From Trissonchulus latispiculum (Eukaryota; Nematoda; Enoplea; Enoplida; Ironidae): DNA of 64,000 nt. Below are positions 1 to 11,378 of the stretch, in pieces (position 1 is the stretch's first letter; each line of letters opens with the position of its first letter). Under the pieces are notes generated by a model. That model was not told the DNA's origin and ran no database searches. It was given only the letters and a program-made list of their open reading frames with translations. The position numbers and the translations under genes were made by a program. The stretch spans positions 62,001 through 126,000 of the forward strand of contig JASAND010021304.1 of the NCBI GenBank assembly GCA_030248195.1, read 5' to 3'.

Positions 1-224
1 CTCCAAAGGAGCATTTTTATTCTTGTCCTATTTCATTTTTAAGGTTCTCAGTAAAAAGCAAAAACGTAAAAGCTATGTGAAAGAAACTTTAAAGATTCCG
101 CCAATCATTAATCGTCAACCGAAAGTACAGAACAAAGAAGCTTGAAAAGTTCCAATTTCTTCCTTTTTCTCTATTTTGACAGAAATCCAAACATCCAGTA
201 CCCATGGGCTGCAATAGTTTTAGT

Positions 225-905
225 TACTGTATACAGCTGCATATAGCACTCTACTGCAGCACAACTAAATGCAAACTTTACTGTCAGTGAAGGAATCTCA
301 TAAAACACAATTTGCAATGCTCTTCCGTACTTGTATACAAAATTCCGGACGATTGCAACTTATCTGTAGCTAGTTATAGGCCGTGCTGTATATATATACT
401 TCAGCAGCACTCTACTGCAGCGCAACCAGATGCAAACTTTACTGCCAGCGAGGGAAACTCATACGGCACGATTTGCAATGCTCTGCCTCACTTGTGTGCA
501 AAATTTCGGACGACTGCAACTTGCCTGTAGCTAGTTATATATATATATAGGCCGTGCTGTACTTGAGCTTGAGCAGCACTCTACTGCGGAGCAACCAGGT
601 GCAAATTATACTGTCGATGACACAAACTTATACGGCACGATTTCAATTGCTCTTCTGCAGTTATATGCGAAATTTTGGAAAATTGCAACGTATCTGCAGC
701 TAGTTATAGGTCGTGCTGTACCTGAGCAGCACTCTACTGCAGCGCTAGACGCAAACGTCACTGCCAAAAAAGGAGACTTATACGGCATGATTTCCAATGC
801 TATTCTGCACGTGGCTGCAGAATTTCAGACGATTGCAAGTTATCTGTAGTTAGTTATAGGCCGTGCTGTACTTCTGCAGCACTGCACTGCAGAGCAACCA
901 CATAG
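225..905. repeat. ~155-bp tandem satellite, about 4 copies
   Basis: Four to five diverged head-to-tail copies. Each carries the landmark GCACTCTACTGCAG followed by a run reading roughly caaactttactg, then ttgcaatgctctt and gttataggccgtgctgt. Landmarks fall near 247, 408, 576, 729 and 880, so the period is about 150-168 bp. Short ORFs inside it (312-530 on +, 606-797 on -) are by-products of the repeat and not genes. Confidence 0.85.
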
Positions 906-944
906 TAACATCGTAAAAAGTATACAAAACGTATCTGTAATAGT

Positions 945-1303
945 TTGCTGGCAATTTTTTAGTGGGGGGGTGGGGCCCCCTCCCACTTTTCGGTTCCCCC
1001 TCCACTTTTCGGAGCCCCCCCACTTTTCAGCAAGCCCCCACCCACTTTTTTGGGGGTCGCCCAAAAGTGTCGAAAAATTAGGTTTTTGAGGTCAAATTTT
1101 CAAAAATTTTCCCAATTTTTAGCTAATTTATGGACTTATAAGCTTAAAAACAGCGGTTTTTTTGCGTTTTTACCTTACAAATGCTAATTTTTCGCTAAAA
1201 ATTTCAGTATATTTTACCTTTGGGTCGCCCCCCCACTTCCCCCTCCCTAGGGGGGGGGGCGAAGCCCCCCCCCCACTTTCAAAACCCTAAAAAAATGCCA
1301 GGT
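945..1303. mobile_element. G/C-run element, family G1
   Basis: A block with G- or C-homopolymer runs at both ends (around 960-1050 and 1230-1285) and an A+T-rich core full of aaaattttt words. A second copy in inverted orientation lies at 54,440-54,745 in an intron of the SCFD2 gene. It shares the core with its ttttacctttgggtcgccc edge and the terminal aaaccctaaaaa/tttttagggttt. No coding capacity is seen. The repeated copy argues for a mobile non-autonomous element. Termini and target duplication are not resolved. Confidence 0.6.
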
Positions 1304-2034
1304 TTGTCATGTCCTAAACAATCTGTATGCCGAATTTCAAATACCAGTGACGAATGAATAACTTGTTATATATCGACTGTGCTGTGTTTGGGGCAGCACA
1401 TGCGAGCACGGTGGAAGCTACAGAGTGCACCAACTAACATAGCTACAGTTCCCCCTTACTACAGACATAATTTTCACCAAGTTTCATATGTTTAGCCGTT
1501 TACAGTAAGTCTACAGACAGCGTGCTATGGTTGCTGCATAACAGTACAGCACGATAGCAGCACCGCACAGCGCTGCGACTATGCTCATCGTTTTCAGCGA
1601 CCCCGATAACCCTTATATGTTCCCACTGTATGGCCCAAAACAGCATTATTTAGGCCTATTTTTGACTATTTCCTGTAGAGATGGGACTTAGAAATTTTTC
1701 GAAAATTGCTATTTGGCCGGACCAACTTTGGGCCGGCCACCAGAACGATTCTGGCCAGATATCAAAAATCGCCCTCGTTAGGACATATAAACCCTTCCGT
1801 AGATCCTTATGCAACAAACCACGTCTCTCTAGCGTCTTCCCTGAGTCCTGTAGCTTTGACAAAAAATTGGCCATTTTTGGCCATTTTAGCGCCAAGTCCA
1901 TTTTGGCCGGCCGTACAGGTGGCCGGCCGGGCCGGGCAGCGAAAAAATATCAAAAAGGTTCACTTTCGGGGTATATACGTTAAGAAAAACCAAACTTCAC
2001 GCGCATAGGCGTACAGCCTGGCTTATTTTTACTT
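1304..2034. other. No gene recognised
   Basis: No gene or named repeat is seen. There is a local concentration of GGCC/GGCCGGCC words at about 1715-1765 and 1905-1935. Overlapping ORFs of about 100 codons on both strands in 1656-2008 show no family resemblance and are probably chance. Confidence 0.5.
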
Positions 2035-2400
2035 TTACTGCCCCCCCCCACTCGGCAACCTCCCCCCCATTCGAGGTTCCCCCCATAAAAGCCCCCCCCA
2101 TAAATTTTGACCTCCCCTATAACCTAAAAAATTGCCAGATTTCACCATTTTTACCCTAAATTGTCAAAAATTTTTCCGGCTTCGCCGGAATTTTAACAAA
2201 ATTTCCGCTATTTTAGCATAAAAAACATCTAAAATTGGTCATTTTTAGCGATTTTTTGCAATTTTTACACAAAAAACGTAAAAATTTGCAAAATTTTTTT
2301 CCAAAAATATGCCCCCCCACTTTTGGTGAGCCCCACCATCCAAGGGGGGGGGCAACATTGAGCCACCCCATATCGCCCCCCCCCATAAATTTTGGCCTAT
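2035..2400. mobile_element. C-run element with CCGGCTTCGCCGG hairpin
   Basis: C-rich runs at 2,041-2,100 and 2,340-2,390 surround an A+T-rich core that contains the hairpin CCGGCTTCGCCGG at 2176-2188. The same hairpin in the same aaatttt context recurs at about 35,071, 51,878 and (incomplete) 40,781, in other G/C-run elements. It is therefore probably a shared core of a non-autonomous element family. Confidence 0.5.
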
Positions 2401-2404
2401 AAAT

Positions 2405-2725
2405 AATCCAGACGGCTGGTGTGCCACAATGAACCTCGAGGAAGTGGTTGCCGAGCTGACCCTCCTGACGGCAAAGTGGAGCCAGTCCAGCAAGATGGAT
2501 GTGCCGGGCGGCAAACCGGACACCAGGAATGAGGTGGGCGCACCAGAAAGTCCCTATAGAAAAAATTTTGAGAGGCCTTTCTGAACCCCCACCCCCACCT
2601 TTTTCGCCAGCCACACCTATGAAGTAGAGCCTAGTACGGGCCTCCAGGTTGCGGTTGCCGACATGACAAATCCAGACGGCAAAGTGGGACCAGCCCACCA
2701 ACTTGGGTCAGTAGTCGGGCAGCAA
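2405..2725 (-). repeat. Diverged 'A-repeat' block
   Basis: Two diverged copies, in reverse orientation, of the ~158-bp unit found in tandem at 42,590-42,975. Diagnostic words are gcaaagtggagccag, ccagcaagatgg and gagctgggcgcaccagaaa (here gaggtgggcgcaccagaaa). Other copies lie at 46,545-46,970 and 51,360-51,535. This stray block shows that the unit is dispersed as well as tandem. Confidence 0.7.
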
Positions 2726-2814
2726 AATTGGTTATTGCAGGAAATAATGCTTTTATCTTTCCAAAGGCCACCCCCCTTGGCTCTGTTCCGAGGGACCCCT
2801 CTGGCCATAGGTGC

Positions 2815-4065
2815 AATTGGGGGGAGGTTGGGGGGGGGGGGGGTAACCTCCCCCAGCCATTTTTACAAACCACCCCCCAAAATTTTTGGGGGCCCCCGGC
2901 CCCCCCCCCCCCCACAGGGGGGGGGGGGGGGGGGGCCGCGCCGAAGGCGCGAAAATTGAGCAAAAATTGGGCATTTTTATGGCAAATTTTGAAAAATTTT
3001 TCAAAAAAGTCCAAATTTTTGGCTTCACTTGTTTAGTATCGCGAGAAATACACGTTTATAACGGTTTTATGGTCTTCTAGACTCAATATTGTCTGTATTC
3101 TGGACTTAGAAACATGTTGGCAATAAAGTTTTCGAGTTTAAAAACACGGTCTAATGTTAAAATTACTTAATGATTTCATGTTTTTCGGCATTAGCAATGG
3201 CTGAAAATGCGATTTTTGACATAAAAATGTGGGGGGGGGAGTGGGGGGTCTAAAAAGGGCCCCCCAAAATTCCGGGGGAGGGGCCCCCCCCAACCCAAAT
3301 CTCCGTTACACCTATCCCTCTGGCCCCTCCACAGCTTTAAAAAGAAAAAATTTTGAGCCAAAAAATTTATAGGGTCCCCCGCAAACGAATATTATTTTGA
3401 GAGCCAACCCAATACACAAGTCCCCTCCCCAAATAATGCCAAAAAAATTAATAGGGCCCCCCCAATACTCGTTAACTTATATATCGGGCCCCGCTCCCCT
3501 GAAAAGAAAAATTTAATAGTGAAAAACTTTTGAGCAAACAAATTTTCCCTTAGAATCATAGGTGTAACGGGGATTTGGGTTGGGGGGGGGGGCCCTCCCC
3601 CGGAATTTTGCGGGGGGGCCCCTTTTTAGACCCCCCCAAACCCCCCCAAACCTCCCCCAAAAAAATTTTTCTATTTTTATGTCAAAAATCGCATTTTCAG
3701 CCATTGCTAATGCCAAAAAACATTCAACTATGAAGTAATTTTGACATTAGACAGGGGTTTTATACTCGAAAACTTGATTGTCAACATGTTTCTAAGTCTA
3801 AAATAAGGTCAATATTGAGTCAGAAAGTGCATAAAACTTTTGAAAACGTGTATTTCACGCAATAATGAACAGTTTAAGCCAAAAATTTGGACATTTTTGA
3901 AAAATTTTGCAAAATTTACCCTAAAAATACCCGATTTCTGGCCAATTTTTCGCGCCTTCGGCGCGACTACCCCCCCCCCGGTTGGGGGGGGGGGGGCCGG
4001 GGGCCCCCAAAAATTTTTTGGGGGTGGTTTGTAAAATTGGCTGGGGGGGGTACCCACATAGTTTC
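2815..4065. mobile_element. Foldback (long inverted repeat) element, ~1.25 kb
   Basis: The arm at about 2,815-3,265 and the arm at about 3,590-4,060 are imperfect reverse complements. Matching landmarks are the hairpin CGCGCCGAAGGCGCG (about 2938-2952) and its mate at about 3,952-3,966, ttagcaatggctgaaaatgcg against its complement near 3,692-3,712, and acttagaaacatgttg against caacatgtttctaag. The centre (3,266-3,590) is C/G-run rich. No coding sequence is seen. The structure suggests a foldback transposon or two head-to-head copies of one element. Confidence 0.75.
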
Positions 4066-4570
4066 CCTGGAACTTAGGGTCTCGGGTGGGTTAATCTTGG
4101 CTGACCTCCGAAATGTGATGGGGGGTACCCCCCCGACCCCCCCCCCCCAGAATTCGGACCTCAGAAATTTCGAAAAATGGCCAAAAAATGCAAAATTTTC
4201 TGTAATTTAGCCCTTTTTTCATCAAAATAAGGCTTGTTCTTAACGTTTTAGGTGTTTTTGTACCGTTTTAAAGCGATTTTAGGTCAAAATTTTAGAAAAA
4301 TTTTTCAAAAAATGACCATTTTTCGGCCAAATTTAGCTAACTTTTTGGGTCCAAAAATCGTTGGGGGGGGTTCGGGGGGGGGGGGGTAGCCAAAAGTTGG
4401 GGGAGGGTAAGTCAAAAAATCTGGGGGGGGGGGGGTAAATTTGGTCAAAAACAAAGGAAACTATGGTTACCCCCCCCAACCCTCCCCCCAATTAACACCT
4501 GTGCTTAGAATCCCCCCAATCCTCTTGTCCTCCCCCCCAAAGAAAAATTTAATAGTCTAGCCCCCCCCCC
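4066..4570. mobile_element. G/C-run element remnants
   Basis: Alternating G-runs (4,120-4,150, 4,363-4,387, 4,423-4,436) and A+T-rich stretches of the same style as the other G/C-run elements here. No gene and no clear termini. Confidence 0.4.
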
Positions 4571-5339
4571 ATCCCCTACTTATAGCGGGATAGCCGGAGC
4601 AAAAGATAAATATGAATGCACGTGCACCAATCACTTTTCGTCGAATCTCGAATGCGACGTACGGGCATCCATACAGTTTGAGCGTATCAGTAGCTAACAC
4701 ATAAACAATACGAAGGGTTCCTTTCAATGTATGCGACATCGTATCTCATTTTCTTTAATGAAAACCAAGGTTACATGCTTATTGCACGAAATAATGCTTT
4801 TATCTTTGCAAAAACCTTACTGACTGATGCACTACACTCAGTGACACACTCGTTTCCGTCAAAAAACAACAGCATTTGTTCCTCTCCCTCTGTCTTCGTC
4901 ACCTTTCCAAAGCTCTCATTTTTGTACAGGGAAGAGCAGCTAATAAACCAGAATTAGCTTTTCAGATTTTACTATAACTAATTCAGCCGTCATAAAGGTG
5001 ACTACTACAACTTAATCTGTAGTCGTGAAGGTGATATTAGCGCACCCTTCGCTTTCCAGTTGGGATGTGCCACACCGAACGCACAACGTAAATGTGAGTG
5101 TGCCACATGAAACGCTAGGGATTTAGTGAACTTGTCTCTTCAGCACAAATAAAATATTATCGCATGAATTATGTAATTAAATTTGATAAATTCCAACCCC
5201 TGATGCGATTCGAACCAACAACTTCCAGTACTTTATTCCAGTACTTCCAGTACTTAATTAGTACTTAGTATATTAACCTTAATTAATAATTAATAATCTC
5301 CCAGGGCGAAACTGAAATTGATATACAACAAGTATAAGC
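4571..5339. other. No gene recognised
   Basis: Ordinary A+T-rich DNA. The only hint is a tRNA-promoter-like box on the minus strand at 5205-5216 (GGTTCGAATCGC when read on minus), possibly a SINE relic. A run of taattaat words lies at about 5,256-5,298. Confidence 0.4.
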
Positions 5340-5347
5340 AAGAGTAC

Positions 5348-5870
5348 CAGTGTTGTCACGTCTGCGAAAAATCCGGGCCTGGCCCAGGCCGGACCGTTCC
5401 TAGTCATCCGGGGCGGGCCCCGGGCCGGGCCAGGACCGGCCGGGGCTCGGCCAGATGCCCGAGCCCGAAACAGGCCCGAGGCCGGCCCGGATGTCGGGCC
5501 CGAAACCGGCCCGAATGGTCAAAATTAGTAAAAAACGATTTTCGATGTAGGTTTTAGCAGATAATTAACATAAATGATAGGAAATAAATGTAAGCTTCTA
5601 GTTTCAAAGATACGCAGTTAAATTAGGTGTTTTTCTATCCATTTATATCAATTTTACCTTTGGCCTGGAAACGGCCCGGGAAAAAATCCGGGCCTGTTTC
5701 GGGCCGGGTCAGAAAACAATCCGGGCCGGGCCCGGGCCGGGCCAGTGCGATCGAATCTTGATCCGGGCGGGACAGTCCGATCGAATCTTGATCCGGGCCG
5801 GGCTCGGGCCAGGCCCGGCCTGGGCCCGGCCCGGGGCCCGAGCCCGAAACAAGCCCGGATGACAACACTA
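5348..5870. mobile_element. hAT-type MITE with 8-bp TSD, GC-rich palindromic
   Basis: The element runs from CAGTGTTGTCA to its inverted end TGACAACACTA. It is flanked by the exact 8-bp direct repeat AAGAGTAC (5340-5347 and 5871-5878). Terminal inverted repeats of CAGTGTTG type plus an 8-bp duplication define the hAT superfamily. Both halves are dominated by GGGCCCGG words that pair with each other (5,370-5,515 against 5,660-5,860), so the element is largely self-complementary. It has no transposase and is non-autonomous. Confidence 0.9.
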
Positions 5871-5878
5871 AAGAGTAC

Positions 5879-6243
5879 ATAATGATAAAGACCGATGGCA
5901 AGGTCTCTGTTATCAACTCACGATTCATACTCCACAGTAACCGCCCACACTAATGCATTTGCAAAACCCGTGATTGCCAGAAAATCCCTGCCCAGCCCCA
6001 CAAATCAGTATAGTCAGAACGTCTTGTGTACCCAGTCGCTCAATATATAGCCAGTTTTAGCATTTCAATTTGTTTTATAATGGTTTACGATAACTTTTAC
6101 TGAAATGAATAGTTTTAAGGCAAATATTTTAAGCATTATTAACTGTTCACGTATCAACTGTCTAAAACTTACACATTAATTACAATTTGCAAACAAAAAT
6201 CAGTCGAAGATTACCTCTAGAAAAAACCGTACATTAAAGGTAT
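5879..6243. other. No gene recognised
   Basis: A+T-rich sequence between two inserted elements. No coding or RNA feature could be supported. Confidence 0.4.
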
Positions 6244-6582
6244 GCATTAACATATATGTACGGTTGGGTCCTGGGGTGGACTTGTCCCCAAAATCCGTTG
6301 AGGGGGCTTGTACCTACACCTTAAAAACAAATTTGCGACGTATTTTGGCAGGACCCGTTTGGCCGATTTTCACGAAAAGTTAAAGATTTTAAATAAACAT
6401 TCTGCAATGCGGAAATTTTTTAAAATTTTAGTCTAAAAACTAATTTTCCCGGCCATTTTTGCTTACCGCTTGGCCATTTTTTCGGTACCACTTGTCCTCG
6501 AGGGCGGTAGGCCTTATATATACCTTATCCGGGTTGGGGGGGGAGGGGCTTGGACCCCCCACCCATCCCGAGTTGACCTATG
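6244..6582 (+). mobile_element. G-rich hAT-like element, family G2 (diverged copy)
   Basis: It starts CATTAAC...GGGTCCTGGGG and ends ...GACCTATG. These ends match the four better-preserved copies at 20,326, 21,204, 34,907 and 37,358, which have CATTAAC at one end and CATAGG at the other. The A+T-rich core and G-run near the right end are also shared. There is no coding capacity. Confidence 0.6.
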
Positions 6583-7389
6583 ACTAAACGTAAAATAACT
6601 TAGATTTAGCATATGTGGGGCCTCGCAAAACTGCTACTGTTCATATTAAGGCACATCGCTGAAAATTACTCCTAAAGTAGTTCTTCTGCACAAAAGATTT
6701 TGCTGGGTCAGCTATATGTAAGGTTTTGAAATTTTGCAATAAAAATCTATAAACAAGTCTCTATTAAATTATATAAATAATTAAAATATAAATATTATAT
6801 CAAAATATAAAAAAATAAATAGATAAATATATATATATATATTATATAAATTAAAAATTGTAAGTTTAGTCTAATAACTATTAGTCTTAACTAGACTTCA
6901 GAATCTTTGCCTTGATAAAGTTACCTTCAGCATAAAGTAACTGGTTTGAAAATTAAAAATTGAATAAAATTAGTGAACAATTCTGGTTAATACTGGAAAG
7001 ATTTTGCGGAAAGTTAGCGAGAGGCAAAATGCAAAATTTTGTTTTATGAAACTCTCGTAAGAAATACGCCAGTCGAAATTGAAAGTTTTGGTCATGTTTG
7101 GGCAACTTCCCCTGCTTCCGCTCGTCCAATGAGATCAACAGACAATCCAGATTTCCACCTTTCACAAGAAATGCTTACTGCAATATGCAAATTCCCCAAA
7201 ATACCTACCCAAACTAAAGGTGATGACTATTTATCTCTTCTAGTCATAGCAGAACAGCTTCATTGCGGTGCTGAGAGCAAAATTAAGACAGAGAGTTAAG
7301 CACAAATAAGACAGAGCATCCGATTAGTTATCTTCCTTAGTCCAACTCCGCTATATTATCACGTTGTATCTATCAGATAAAGAAATGTG
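6583..7389. other. No gene recognised; A+T-rich, AT microsatellite
   Basis: Very A+T-rich around 6,750-6,870, with an (AT)n stretch at about 6,826-6,845. The open frame 7,039-7,299 (+) was considered as an exon, but no family or splice evidence supports it. Confidence 0.4.
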
Positions 7390-7438
7390 TATATATGTAT
7401 GTATGTATGTATGCATGCATGTATGTATGTACATATAT
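7390..7438. repeat. (ATGT)n microsatellite
   Basis: Tandem ATGT tetranucleotide with a few ATGC interruptions. Confidence 0.95.
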
Positions 7439-9785
7439 ACGGAAGTCGTGGAAAAATTAACCTCAGAAACAGCACAAGGAGCTTGCGGTGAGCAAGAAAG
7501 ATTTTGAACTGAGGCCATCACGGGTACAGGAGGGGGGATAAAAACTCAGACCCCCCATCATTCCCTTCCTTTCATTTTAGACCTGATAATAGCCTGACAA
7601 TGATTGTGTCATCAAAACTGGAGCACAGAGCCAAGAAAAGGACCGCTCGCTCATTGCCCCTGTTTAAGATTAAGCTAGACACTGAGGCTAATCAGAGTCA
7701 AAGATTAAAAACTAAGGTAGGATTGCTGAGCGCATCCAAGAGTCCCCTTTACCCCCCCCCTCCCCGCTCTGCTACGGTTTTCTGGTCAATAATTAAGTTC
7801 AGACCTCCTAAAAGGCTGAACCAAAAAGAGCCTGAATTGTGTTTTCCCTTGATGATTTTTGTCCTAGGCCAATATGCTAAAATGCTCCAACACAGGGCTT
7901 GAGATCTACCTTCCCCCCCTGTTTCTAGCTAACTAAATTACCGCCACTTTCCTGCGTCCAGCAAATTTCTCGGAATAAGTCCTAGGTAGGGCTGTTTTTT
8001 GACCCACAAAAGCGTTCAAAAGGATAAGCCAGTTGAAACGGAACAAGTGTTCGGATCCGGAAATAAGAACGAGCGAAAGACTAGCAGAATGTTAATATTA
8101 GAAGAATTGCTTTCCATGAAATTAGTAAAATCAAAATCGCTCACCGAGCTCTTTTGATATCCATTAAAATTGTGAATCAATTTCTTCGGTAAATTTCTAT
8201 CTAGTGGGACTTCTCCCCTTGACGAAATATACAGCTTACGTGGAATCCAAAACACCTTAAAGAAGAACAAGTTTGGCTAGGTTTCATTTGGTTTAAGCCA
8301 GGGTCATACTTAAATAGTCTCACCGAAATTTCGTATGACTTTATTTGAAGTGAACATACACATTTGTGGGGGGATCAGCCGTTAGCGTGCACAGCTACTT
8401 TGCGCTTGTCTTCTTTCGCACACTATCATTATGCACTCTTGTACTCTTGGTTATACTTACGGAACTAGCTATACAGAACAAATCTGCAAATACTTCCACA
8501 TAAAATTATTCCACAATGGGAGCTACCACATTGGCTTCCACAAGGGTCAGCGAAATTCGACGTCCTGTTCAGGCTACCTAAGGTAAGATCCAGTGCAACT
8601 AATCTGGCAACAGAAACCTAAATAGTAGTACAAATTTTAAGCCCAGCATAAACGCTGGAAGACCAAACGCAATGCTAAAGTTGCCTACTATGAATCAGAA
8701 AAAACCGGACAATTCTGACAGAATGGAACAAACCCGTGAAAAGGGAGCAATTATGGACAAAGGATCTGAGAAAGGTCTTAGAACCAGGAGAAAAGAAAAT
8801 GGGCTAAAGTTAAGAACAAGGTCTGACGGGAGGTCCCCCTTATTAATACACTCCGTAAGAATTTTCCTCCGAAAGAAAAAGTATACCTTGGTTTATCCTA
8901 GTCGTAGCTAGAAAAAAGGCTATAAACATAAGTGGTAGGGAGAACCCTCAGTATGTTAGGCTTTATTTTTGCCACTGATTTAGGCCTAACAACAAGGAGC
9001 TACAAAGTAGAAACAGGTCCATTAATGCCAGTTCGTTCTGGCTTACCTCCCCCCTTCCTACCATAAACAACCAACAAGCCAGACCCACACCAAAGACCAT
9101 AAAATAGAATGACCGTGTGCCGGCTGAGACTTGATTTATTTCGGTCTAAATTAGCCTATGAAAATGGATGACTAATAATCAGTTATTAATGACGTCAAAA
9201 CTTCATTTACACTTTCACACAGTCATAAATTAGAATAAAGTACAATACGTAGGTACAAGCGTGATTTTTTGCTCTGAACTGGAGCTAAGCTTAAAATGCT
9301 CCACAAGGAAACGAAACAGCCAAACTAAACAAAGCTTTGCAAGTGCAAGTTCAAGCCTAATGGCTGCCGGCAGACTAAGTGCACTGCAAATGCGTTTGTA
9401 AACTTTTCCAAAAAGTTCCAAAACCCTCTGCAGAGCAGCTATTCATCAGGTGGAAAAGTTTACACATCAAAAATACCTGGTAATACTACATTATTTATCT
9501 TTTATACATCTACTTTATTTTTATTGTCTTTGTGCTGAACTTGTATTTCTATATTATTTGTTAGGTTATTTATTACATGTATCTAGTCATAATATGATTG
9601 CATCTTGCCACCATGCAAGTTATAAGTTAAAAGAAAAACATGTTATACACAAGCCCGTCATATTCACCCAACATTTCGGACTAAATAAATAATTTCCGAT
9701 CAGTTAAATAACCAATTTTATTTGGTAAAGTATTCTCAGGAGGCTGACATACCTAACATTGCATGAACGTTTTGAACGTGTGACA
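7439..9785. other. No gene recognised
   Basis: About 2.3 kb with only short chance ORFs on both strands and no recognisable repeat family. The basic 79-codon ORF at 8,672-8,911 (+) has low-complexity K/R composition and no recognisable domain. Confidence 0.4.
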
Positions 9786-9885
9786 CAATTTTAGAAAAAT
9801 TAGATGTTTTGTCAGTAGACGTTTCCTCGGTAGACGTTATGAACGTTAGACGTTTTGACTTTAGACGTTTTGAACGGACACCCAT
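9786..9885 (+). repeat. Short imperfect tandem AGACGTTTT repeats
   Basis: Repeated agacgtt / gaacgtt words (tagacgtttcc, tagacgttatg, tagacgttttg and similar) spaced about 15-20 bp apart. A small degenerate minisatellite. Confidence 0.6.
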
Positions 9886-11331
9886 TGCATGTATTCTAAT
9901 TCTTGCTATAAAGCTCTACTTTAGAGCAAAATTTTCCCTCAAAAAACTTTTACTGTTTTTCTCACTGCCAAACAGTCATAAAATGATAAATTGCTGTACA
10001 GCTGAGGGAAAATGCCACCAACTTTGCCCCATATTAGGTCTACACACTCTGCACTTCCAGTTAAGGCATTTCAAGATCTTTAGAGCAATTAAATTTTTGA
10101 CACGCGCCTCTTTGAAAACTGCCAATGATACTTGAAACAGGGAAGGGACAGATCAGGAAAATTAAGACTAAGACAAGAGTGAGTTTAGCTGGCGCATTCT
10201 CTGTTATCAGCTCAACATGCTCTGCACGCTAACGGCTGACCACCCCCACAATTGCATATATGAGTAGATGTAGTAGTACCGACCAGCCCCACCGTGAGCA
10301 GATATATACCCCAAAAAAGCGTGCTGGGTAAAACGATTCTGAAGGCTCACGCGCCGTCAGTTTACACGTTGAAGCGAGAAAGCAGAACGATACTTTTCGT
10401 CTAAAATGTGTCGTGTTTTGAAGATCAACCGTTGAATTTGTTTGATTTTCCAGTTTTTGGGTAGCTCAACCGTTAGAAAGGGAGATGCATCTCCAACTGA
10501 TAACACAGAGTCTGCTACATAGCTTTCAAACGCTTGTAAGCGGTTAATTAAGACAATCTTAAGACATGAACAGTTTGTATTACGAACAAGCGAAAAGTAT
10601 GGTAACCGGTTACGCGGTTACCGGGTCTAAGGGGTGACCCGAACACTGACCTGGTGACACAGCTTTGTCACTGCAGTGCTCAAGAATATCTTGAAAAGTT
10701 TTCACAACCTGAATAATATTAATTGTTAATTATATTCTAGCTATGTATAGTTGTCACCATAACAGAGTGACGACATTCTAGCAGCAAACAAGTCTGATGT
10801 CGGTGTAGGTCTCTAAATGTCAACTTTCTAACCGAGGTGAAAATTGGAAACAAAGTTGACCAAGTGGCGGACAGCAAGAAGGGTATACCAACTGGGAATG
10901 ACTTGAATTGCAGTTTCAAGGAAACTTGTACAAATTTACACCACATCTGTATTTCCTTGTTCAAAAAGCCTCAGAAAAACTTCCGTCCAAACCCTGGGCC
11001 AAGGTTTTCTATTTTCCCCCTAATAATTAGAGGATACACTTTTAAGTGGAATAGTGTGGGGGGGAATGGTAGAGCTAATTTTCCAGGGACCTGGTCAGGT
11101 TCTATAAGCCAATCAACAGGCGTTTATGGGTGGGAATAGCTATCAATTTAGGGTTAGAAAAAAGCCGGAGAAAAATGGGAAGAGTGGCGCATCGCAGGCC
11201 TGAGAGGCCAGAAGAGTATGGGAGGCCCTGAAACGGTGAAGAAAGGAAGAAAATTAATGGGCTAAGAGCCGGGGATATATACATTGAAATTGAAAATTGT
11301 TGGTAACTGAGAAGCCCCCCTTCCCCTAAAG
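9886..11331. other. No gene recognised
   Basis: Ordinary A+T-rich sequence. Several 75-110 codon ORFs on both strands have no recognisable domain or splice context. Confidence 0.4.
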
Positions 11332-11378
11332 CTATGTATGTATGTATGTATGTATGTATGTATGTATGTATGTATGTG
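11332..11378. repeat. (TATG)n microsatellite
   Basis: About eleven TATG units in a row. This accounts for the HTYIHTYI-type peptide in the minus-strand ORF across it. Confidence 0.95.

Noticed and set aside
312..530. 72-codon ORF near the left edge
   Set aside because: It lies wholly inside the 155-bp satellite and its peptide is internally repetitive.
2631..3036. Proline-rich ORFs around G/C runs on both strands
   Set aside because: They are translations of homopolymer C/G runs, open in several frames at once, and lie in a repeat.
7039..7299. 86-codon plus-strand ORF as a host exon
   Set aside because: No splice sites in phase, no family resemblance, and an overlapping ORF of similar size on the other strand.
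8672..8911. Basic 79-codon ORF
   Set aside because: Lys/Arg-rich low-complexity composition with no conserved motif or gene context.
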